From Clostridiales bacterium (lineage in GTDB: Bacteria > Bacillota > Clostridia > Christensenellales > JAISNN01), in the NCBI GenBank assembly GCA_031273965.1, contig JAISQX010000077.1, positions 1-11,631 on the forward strand: a stretch of 11,631 nucleotides of DNA, written 5' to 3'. The position numbers and the translations under genes were made by a program. The notes under the pieces were generated by a model. That model saw nothing but the letters and a program-made list of their open reading frames with translations. It made no database searches and was not told the origin of the DNA. Positions within the stretch are counted from its first letter, which is position 1, and each line of letters begins with the position of its first letter. Shown here piece after piece: positions 6,598 to 11,631 of the stretch.

Positions 6598-9500
6598 TTA
6601 TTCCTTGTCGGTCAATACGGCGTTGCCGCTTTCTTCCGCCTTGACGTTTATCACAGCGCCGGAATTTTCTATGCCCTCTCTCACGAGTACTGCTATATAG
6701 TCAAAACTTTCCTTGAGCGCGCGTACCACTACTTTAAAGTCCTCGGTATATTCGCCGCCTACAAGGTCAAACCCGTCGATAAAGAGTATTTTGGAATCGG
6801 CTTGAGTTTTTGCCAAAGCGGCTATTACCGCCAAGCCTATCGTCATACGTTCCTTTTCGTCCAGGGTTGCCAAGGTTCTGTATTTATCGTCAAAGAGCTT
6901 ATCCTTGACCCTCAAGCCGTCGTTGTACTCAAGCGCATAACGTCCGTTTGTCGCCGCCGCGACCACGCGCGACGCCGACGCCGATATTTGCGCGGCGTTT
7001 TGTTCGGCGATATAATTTCCATATACCCCCGACTCTATAAGCTCGTTTAATTTGAGCGCGGAATTGAGTTCTTCCGTCGTATTCGAAGAGTCCGTACCGT
7101 CGCCGACCACCGCCGTCTTTGCCTCAAGATGCTTCCTTTCAAATTCGACTATCACCGCCTGCTTGCTTAACTCGCAAATCTTTCCGGCTATTTCTTCGGC
7201 CTGCGCGGTCAATTCATCAGTCGTTTCCTCGTTTTCGCACTCGGCTGTCAACGCGGCAAGCCCGTCTCTTTCGGCTATAAGGTCGTTTAATCTTACTTTA
7301 TACTCGTTAAGCTTCGTTTCGCTCTCATCGTGAACGAAATACGTCATAATCAAAGAGTCAAGATCCTCTTCGCTGTTGTAAAGCACACCGTCGATAGGGG
7401 TTACGGAAGTATTATCAAAGTTTTCAATCTGCTTATCGTTAGCGTCTATCGCCGATTTTGCCGCCGATAGGTCTATCTCGTATTGTTGCTTCTGCGCTTT
7501 TAGCGCTTCCGTCCTTTTTCTGGATTCGTCTATATCGACGCGTTTTGCGTTAAGCTTCTCGCTTATACTCAAAATTTCATAAATCTGCTCGTAATACCTG
7601 CCGGTAATGGCGTCGACGATAAGCTCCGAATAAGACACCGTTCCGCGCGTCGGTTCTCCCGCTCCGGCTTTTTGGAACAACAAAACCTCCAGATTATCGC
7701 ATTCCGCGATGAGTCCCTCCAACTCTCTCTTCGTTTCGGTTTTTTCCTCGTATTCCTTTTCAAAAACCGATCTTTGGCTGGCCATTTCTTCCACATGCGC
7801 AAGGATTTTTTCCGGCGTGTCGTATTCGCTTAAGGAATTAAGGCTCGTATAAAGTCCCAACTGTCTTTCATAATCGACGTCGACATTTTGGAGCGCGTAC
7901 TTTCTCTCGTTGTACTGTTCGGAATATATGGAAATTTCTTTTTCCGCCTTTCCGAATTCTATTTCCGCGTCCCTAAGATCGTCCTTTAATTTTTCGACCG
8001 CCAAAATAATCGCGCCGGCTCTCTCGTAAATAAGGCGGATTTCCTCGTATTTTTCTTTTTGTCTTAAGAACGCTTCGTAAAGAAGCTGCACCGATTCGAA
8101 GTCTTCCTCTCTCAATATGTCGTTTATACAATCGATATAAAAAGCTTCGTCGCGGTCAAACTCATTGTTTTGATTTTTGTAATGTAATATATTCGACTTC
8201 AATCCCGCTATAATCGCCAGAGAATTCGCCAAAATTTCCTCGGCTTTGATTCTGTCGTCGCGGAGCTTCGACGCTTCCAAGTCAACCGGAACCATCGGCA
8301 GAGAATTTTTCGGTTGTTTCAAAGTCAAAACGTTGTTGCATATCGGGCAAAATTCGCCCACTCTTACGCCGTTGGATACGCCGACGAAGTAGTTTACGTT
8401 GGATACCCTTTCGCGCTCCTTAGCCGCAATATCGCTCTTTGAATTGATGTTGTAGAGGTTGGTTTCGGCGTTCGATTTGAGCGCTTCCGCCCTGTCCAAT
8501 TCCAAGGTGTCGTGTTCTATTTTCGCCGCGTTTTCTTTTTTCTTTTTTGTCAGTTGTTTTAAGTTGTCGTTATAGGTATCGACCTTTCCCACCTGATGCG
8601 ACAGCTTATTGTATTTTAAATATTCGCGCGTAAAAACGGTATAGATGTCGCCCTCGCCTATAAGTCCGTATTTTTCCTTTTGAAGAGCGTTTATTTCGTC
8701 CTCTATAGCGAGTATTTTTGCGCTTACAAACTCTCTAACCTGCGTCGCGGCGTTTATTTTGTCGTCAAGCTCCGCCGTCTTTCTCTCCAAATAATAACGT
8801 TCCTTCAAAAGTCTTTTGAGCGTTCCCTCCAGAGCGTTGGACTTGGAAATATCGAAGTTAAGCTCCGGGTCTACCGCAAGCTCGTTGATTTTTTTTCTCA
8901 AACCGTCGCATTCCGCGTTCACTTCGCTCAGTCGCTGAATCAGTTCTTGGCGTTTTTTGACTATTTCGGCAAGGTCTTCCTTGTCTTTCTTTATGGATTC
9001 TTCAAGCTCGACTTTGATATTTATATCGGAATTTTCGTCTATACTGTCCTTGAACCTTTCTTTCTTTGTCGAATATTCCGAATATAAAAGTTCGTATTCG
9101 TCTTTAAGCGCTTCTTCGGCTATCTCTTCCGCCTCTATTTCGGCGTCTTTTTGCGCGATATCGCTTATCAGTCCGTCACGTTTTAGCGCAAGCTCTTGAT
9201 TTTCACTTAATAATTCCTCGCGGCGCTTGTACGCGGGGAGGATATTCGACGCCTTATCGGATATTTTTATCTTTTTTTCCAGTCCGTCAAAATATTCCTT
9301 TTGGCTTTTAAGCTCCTCTATTTCGGCGTTAATCGCGTTGTACCGCGCGTTAATATCCTCGACCGCTTTGCGCCTTTCGGCTTTCTCTAACAATTCGACC
9401 TTTTTTTCTTTTAACTCGCTCGCTTGCCGTTCCATGCCGTCAAGCTTTTCTCTATATTCGGAAAGCAGCGCGTTTTTTGTTTCTTCGGGAATAGTCGCTC

Positions 9501-10098
9501 CCGATTCTATCGCCGCCTGCCTTACTTTTAGCTCGGTTATTTTGTCGTTAATTCCTTTGGAAAGCCTCGACTCGGTTTCCGAGATATTCAATTCGTCTTT
9601 AAAATATTTAAGCTGCTCCTCGTCGGTCATGGTAAAGAGCTTGAACGCATTGTAAATATTCACGTATTGAGATTTTTTATAGCGCGCGGCATCGGCGCCG
9701 ACGATAGCCTTTACGCTTTTCAAAACCGACGGCGCGCCTTCGGCTTCAATAGCGCGGTCTCCGGCTTCGATTCGGTACAGCTTGGCGTCCGTCGCCGCGT
9801 ATTTTTTGCCTTTTATCACAAAAAAAGTCCGCTCTAACTCATACTCGGCGCCGCCGTGCTCAAAGGACAGCTTTATGCCCGCGGATTTCGCGCGCTTATT
9901 TATAATAAAGCGCTCCGGCTCGCCTTCGCTCGTTTTGCCGAAAAGAGCGTATATAATGAGGTCGGCGATGATATCCTTGCCACCGTCGTGTCCGCCCAAT
10001 ATATAAACGCAATCCGTATCGCGGAAGTCCGCGAAATTTACGGTCTGGTTGTCGCCAAAATTAAATAATCCGAAAAATTCAAGCTTTTGCGGTCTCAT
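6598..10098 (-). CDS. SbcC/Rad50-like coiled-coil protein with zinc hook and degenerate ATPase motifs
   Basis: The 1166-residue protein has the Rad50/SbcC layout: an N-terminal ATPase half (1 to ~170), a long charged coiled coil (~175-575), a zinc-hook motif CPIC at 584-587, a second coil (~605-990) and a C-terminal ATPase half (~1010-1166). Canonical SbcC is the ATP-driven subunit of the SbcCD nuclease that opens DNA hairpins and blocked ends. Here the Walker A position (35-42) reads GGHDGGKD, with Asp in place of the Ser/Thr that binds Mg. The signature reads LDEKE (1079-1083) where LSGGE is expected. Walker B reads ILFIDGF (1103-1110 region), lacking the catalytic Glu, and the H-loop His is replaced by VLVRE. 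The hook and heads are otherwise preserved and the frame is unbroken. The start has GGAGGA (10104-10109) five bases upstream, inside the preceding gene, which it overlaps by 20 bp. Family assignment is firm; loss of ATPase activity is inferred. Confidence 0.88.
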   Translation of the reverse strand: MRPQKLEFFGLFNFGDNQTVNFADFRDTDCVYILGGHDGGKDIIADLIIYALFGKTSEGEPERFIINKRAKSAGIKLSFEHGGAEYELERTFFVIKGKKYAATDAKLYRIEAGDRAIEAEGAPSVLKSVKAIVGADAARYKKSQYVNIYNAFKLFTMTDEEQLKYFKDELNISETESRLSKGINDKITELKVRQAAIESGATIPEETKNALLSEYREKLDGMERQASELKEKKVELLEKAERRKAVEDINARYNAINAEIEELKSQKEYFDGLEKKIKISDKASNILPAYKRREELLSENQELALKRDGLISDIAQKDAEIEAEEIAEEALKDEYELLYSEYSTKKERFKDSIDENSDINIKVELEESIKKDKEDLAEIVKKRQELIQRLSEVNAECDGLRKKINELAVDPELNFDISKSNALEGTLKRLLKERYYLERKTAELDDKINAATQVREFVSAKILAIEDEINALQKEKYGLIGEGDIYTVFTREYLKYNKLSHQVGKVDTYNDNLKQLTKKKKENAAKIEHDTLELDRAEALKSNAETNLYNINSKSDIAAKERERVSNVNYFVGVSNGVRVGEFCPICNNVLTLKQPKNSLPMVPVDLEASKLRDDRIKAEEILANSLAIIAGLKSNILHYKNQNNEFDRDEAFYIDCINDILREEDFESVQLLYEAFLRQKEKYEEIRLIYERAGAIILAVEKLKDDLRDAEIEFGKAEKEISIYSEQYNERKYALQNVDVDYERQLGLYTSLNSLSEYDTPEKILAHVEEMASQRSVFEKEYEEKTETKRELEGLIAECDNLEVLLFQKAGAGEPTRGTVSYSELIVDAITGRYYEQIYEILSISEKLNAKRVDIDESRKRTEALKAQKQQYEIDLSAAKSAIDANDKQIENFDNTSVTPIDGVLYNSEEDLDSLIMTYFVHDESETKLNEYKVRLNDLIAERDGLAALTAECENEETTDELTAQAEEIAGKICELSKQAVIVEFERKHLEAKTAVVGDGTDSSNTTEELNSALKLNELIESGVYGNYIAEQNAAQISASASRVVAAATNGRYALEYNDGLRVKDKLFDDKYRTLATLDEKERMTIGLAVIAALAKTQADSKILFIDGFDLVGGEYTEDFKVVVRALKESFDYIAVLVREGIENSGAVINVKAEESGNAVLTDKE

Positions 10099-11170
10099 TT
10101 TTTTCCTCCATAATAGCTCCGAAAATTTTTGTCAAAGACGAAACGTTATCATAACCCGCTTTTTCGAGAAAGTCCGAAAAAACTTCCTCGCTTGCGGGAT
10201 TGATAAATCCCGACGCACTGTAATCCTCCGCGCCGCCGTTAAACACGACGTCGACAAGGAGCGGAAAATCGTCGTGCAAAGCCGCCGACTCCTCGTGATT
10301 CACGGATTTATCGGAAGAGATAATAATTCTGGAATATTCTTCCTCGTGTCCTCTAAGCGCGTCTCTTGCCGCCTCAAAATCGGATACTATAATATTTTTC
10401 AATTTTTTTACGGAATTTAAAATCGTCTTGTCGGCGGAAATCAATCCTTCCTCCGTAATCTCCGCGATTATGACGCCTTTTTCGTCCTCGTCAAAGTCGA
10501 AGTCCATAACCGAGCCCGACGCGTACAGCTTTCCTCCGCCGTTTTGATTGGATTTTGCGCCGCCGAGAGCGATATACCCGTAATCCGAAAGCATATTGAG
10601 AGCCGCGTCGCCGAGAAGCAAAGCCTTATCCGCGGCGGCGCCTATGAGCGCTATCTTTATCGGCGCATCCGAAGCCTTGGCGGAGTCAAGGAGCTCTTTC
10701 GCCGCCCCGCCGCGTATCGCGGAATACGGTAAAACCGCTATCAGAACTCTTTCGCTCTTGCCTACCGTAAGCTCGACAAAGCCTTTCTTCGCCTCGCTGA
10801 CTTTTACGCCGAACGCGGGGTTTGACTTCGCGGCTATATCGCCGGCTTCCGAAATTATGACTATCCCCTGCTTATCCGCAAGATGCGTAAGCGGCTTAAG
10901 ACGCGCGACAAAATCCCGCTCTCCCGCCGCGATTATAACCGCGCGCTTGCCTCCGGAGGCAAGCCTCGCCACGGTATCGCAAAACAACTCGACGTATTTT
11001 TGCGCTACAAAAAACCCGCCGAATATATTCCCCGAAACAAGCACCGCGTCGGCTTTTTCGTCGTTCGCGATATTGATAATTTCGGTTAAAGCCGCTCTTT
11101 GCTCAAAAAACCGGTCTCTGTTATAAAACTTTTTCCCCAAATTCCAATCCGATGTGTGCAGTATTTTCAT
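10079..11170 (-). CDS. SbcD/Mre11-like protein lacking metal-binding residues (probable pseudo-nuclease)
   Basis: This 363-residue protein aligns by eye with SbcD along its length. It opens with MKILHTSDWNLGKKF and has EQRAALTEII, ADAVLVSGNIF, LPYSAIR, YIALGG and an FDEDEKG strand. Its C-terminal segment (SEEVFSDFLEKAG...LTKIFGAIMEE, ~327-356) resembles the part of SbcD/Mre11 that binds the SbcC/Rad50 coil. Canonical SbcD is an Mn-dependent nuclease. Here the ligands are changed: DxH becomes D8-W-N10, GD becomes G47-N48, GNHD becomes G83-E-R-D86, the middle GH becomes G177-A178, and GHxH becomes G203-G-A-K206. Only D8 of the usual set remains. The ATG at 11170 has AGGA at 11179-11182. It is the first gene of the cluster and overlaps the SbcC-like gene, so the two products very likely form a complex. 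An intact frame argues against simple decay. Confidence 0.88.
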   Translation of the reverse strand: MKILHTSDWNLGKKFYNRDRFFEQRAALTEIINIANDEKADAVLVSGNIFGGFFVAQKYVELFCDTVARLASGGKRAVIIAAGERDFVARLKPLTHLADKQGIVIISEAGDIAAKSNPAFGVKVSEAKKGFVELTVGKSERVLIAVLPYSAIRGGAAKELLDSAKASDAPIKIALIGAAADKALLLGDAALNMLSDYGYIALGGAKSNQNGGGKLYASGSVMDFDFDEDEKGVIIAEITEEGLISADKTILNSVKKLKNIIVSDFEAARDALRGHEEEYSRIIISSDKSVNHEESAALHDDFPLLVDVVFNGGAEDYSASGFINPASEEVFSDFLEKAGYDNVSSLTKIFGAIMEEKNETAKA

Positions 11171-11210
11171 AAGACTTTTCCTACTCTCTTTTTTTTACAA
11201 TCCGCCTGCA

Positions 11211-11241
11211 ATTATACCCTTTTGCGCTCCAAAAATTACAA
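11211..11241 (-). promoter_or_regulatory. Candidate promoter of the six-gene minus-strand cluster
   Basis: A perfect TATAAT on the minus strand (11211-11216) lies about 40 bp upstream of the SbcD-like ATG. TTGTAA (11236-11241) is a 4/6 match to the -35 consensus at a 19-bp spacing, slightly long. Two more TATAAT hexamers on the minus strand at 11267-11272 and 11283-11288 could give alternative starts, but neither has a good -35 box. Confidence 0.4.
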
Positions 11242-11290
11242 CGCATAGATAAAAAAACTATGCCCGATTATAGTCATAATTCATTATACA

Positions 11291-11390
11291 ACCTTTCGCG
11301 CCAAAAAGCAATACAAAAAAGCAAATTCCCTTTAAAAATTATGCAAAACTTTTTGCAAAATTTGCAAAAAATGGTTTTCGACAAAAAAAT
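11291..11390. other. AT-rich gene-free region with phased A-tracts and TGCAAAA repeats
   Basis: The roughly 320 bp between the SbcD-like gene and the terminator at 11489 contains no convincing gene. Its centre holds a series of A-tracts (11303-11307, 11315-11320, 11334-11338, 11345-11348, 11357-11360, 11366-11371, 11383-11389). Four consecutive tracts are spaced about 10-12 bp apart, as expected for bent DNA. TGCAAAA occurs three times (11342-11348, 11354-11360, 11363-11369), and TTTTGCAAAA at 11351-11360 is a perfect palindrome. It may be an upstream activating or protein-binding region for the operon promoter; no known operator was recognised. Confidence 0.35.
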
Positions 11391-11480
11391 TTTATTCTAT
11401 ACGCGTTAAAGAGCAATATGTACGAGGATATTTCGTCGGCATATTTAATATTCGTTCTTATCCGCGCTTGCCGTAACGCC

Positions 11481-11521
11481 TTAAATAAAGAAACCGTCGG
11501 AGCTTTTGTCCGACGGTTTCT
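11481..11521 (-). terminator. Intrinsic terminator for the right-edge minus-strand gene
   Basis: A perfect 13-bp stem, AGAAACCGTCGGA (11489-11501) against TCCGACGGTTTCT (11509-11521), has a 7-nt loop. On the minus strand it is followed by a U-rich tail (TTATTTAA), and it lies 36 bp beyond the stop codon of the partial minus-strand gene at the right edge. In the plus direction the tail is less U-rich. This is the best-formed terminator in the window. Confidence 0.75.
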
Positions 11522-11557
11522 CTATTCTAAGATTAAAGGCTATTGAAAAAAATCAAA

Positions 11558-11631
11558 CTAAGAAGTCTTGTTGCGCTTATTCCATGCTCCGGTAAACTCC
11601 ATGTTATCATATATCGGAGCATCCATATCCC
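11558..11631 (-). CDS. C-terminal end of an unidentified protein (gene continues beyond right edge)
   Basis: The last 23 codons of a minus-strand gene run from the right edge to a TAG stop at 11558-11560. The visible tail includes APIYDNMEFTGAWNKRNKTS. The frame is preferred because it ends just before a well-formed minus-strand terminator. Another minus frame is also open to 11538 or so, giving a hydrophobic, less protein-like tail, so the choice is not certain. The piece is too short to assign a family. Confidence 0.5.
   Translation of the reverse strand, partial: DMDAPIYDNMEFTGAWNKRNKTS

Noticed and set aside
6598..11170. Treating the SbcD/SbcC-like genes as pseudogenes
   Set aside because: Both frames are unbroken over 363 and 1166 codons, with good ribosome sites, an operon-type overlap, and preserved hook and interface regions. 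The changes are concentrated in the active sites, which is unlike random decay.
11267..11290. An ARG-box-like half site (TGAAT) near the second and third TATAAT of the operon promoter region
   Set aside because: Only one half resembles the ArgR consensus; the paired half is missing, and AT-rich DNA gives such matches easily.
11418..11546. A 42-residue plus-strand open frame (starting MYEDISSAYLIF) running through the terminator hairpin
   Set aside because: An open frame of this length is expected by chance, the upstream ribosome site is weak, and it overlaps a well-formed minus-strand terminator. A homologue search could revive it.

Overview
The window reads as chromosomal DNA from a Gram-positive, Clostridia-like member of the Bacillota. 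The main reason is the minus-strand gene order nadK-argR-recN, a conserved Bacillota neighbourhood. Clear Shine-Dalgarno sites (GGAGG, AAGGA) and moderate GC with AT-rich spacers fit this. No mobile element, tRNA, rRNA or CRISPR array was seen, and the sequence does not allow a finer placement.

Left part (1-2190, plus strand): the 3' part of a sodium:solute symporter gene that enters from the left edge, then a spacer with a strong palindrome, then a gene for an unrecognised protein with a single N-terminal membrane anchor. That gene converges with the large minus-strand cluster, and two hairpins lie between them.

Central and right part (2193-11170, minus strand, read right to left): a tightly packed, probably co-transcribed run of six genes. 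It comprises an SbcD/Mre11-like gene, an SbcC/Rad50-like gene, a polytopic acyltransferase-like membrane protein, nadK, argR and recN. The first two genes overlap by 20 bp, and the membrane protein gene and nadK share an ATGA overlap. A TATAAT box upstream of the SbcD-like gene may be the promoter. Beyond it lies about 300 bp of AT-rich gene-free DNA, then a terminator and the last codons of another minus-strand gene at the right edge.

The most interesting feature is the SbcD/SbcC-like pair. Both frames are intact, full length, well translated by appearance, and keep the family architecture: phosphoesterase fold plus C-terminal partner-binding region in one; ATPase head, long coiled coil, CPxC zinc hook, coiled coil and second head half in the other. 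Yet nearly every metal ligand and catalytic residue of the nuclease is replaced (DxH to DWN, GD to GN, GNHD to GERD, GHxH to GGAK). The ATPase also has a Walker A ending in Lys-Asp, no SGGE signature, and no Walker B glutamate. The neighbouring RecN keeps perfect versions of the same ATPase motifs. This looks like a conserved-form but catalytically silent Mre11-Rad50-type complex, possibly a structural DNA tether or a regulator of an active SbcCD elsewhere. That function is inference.
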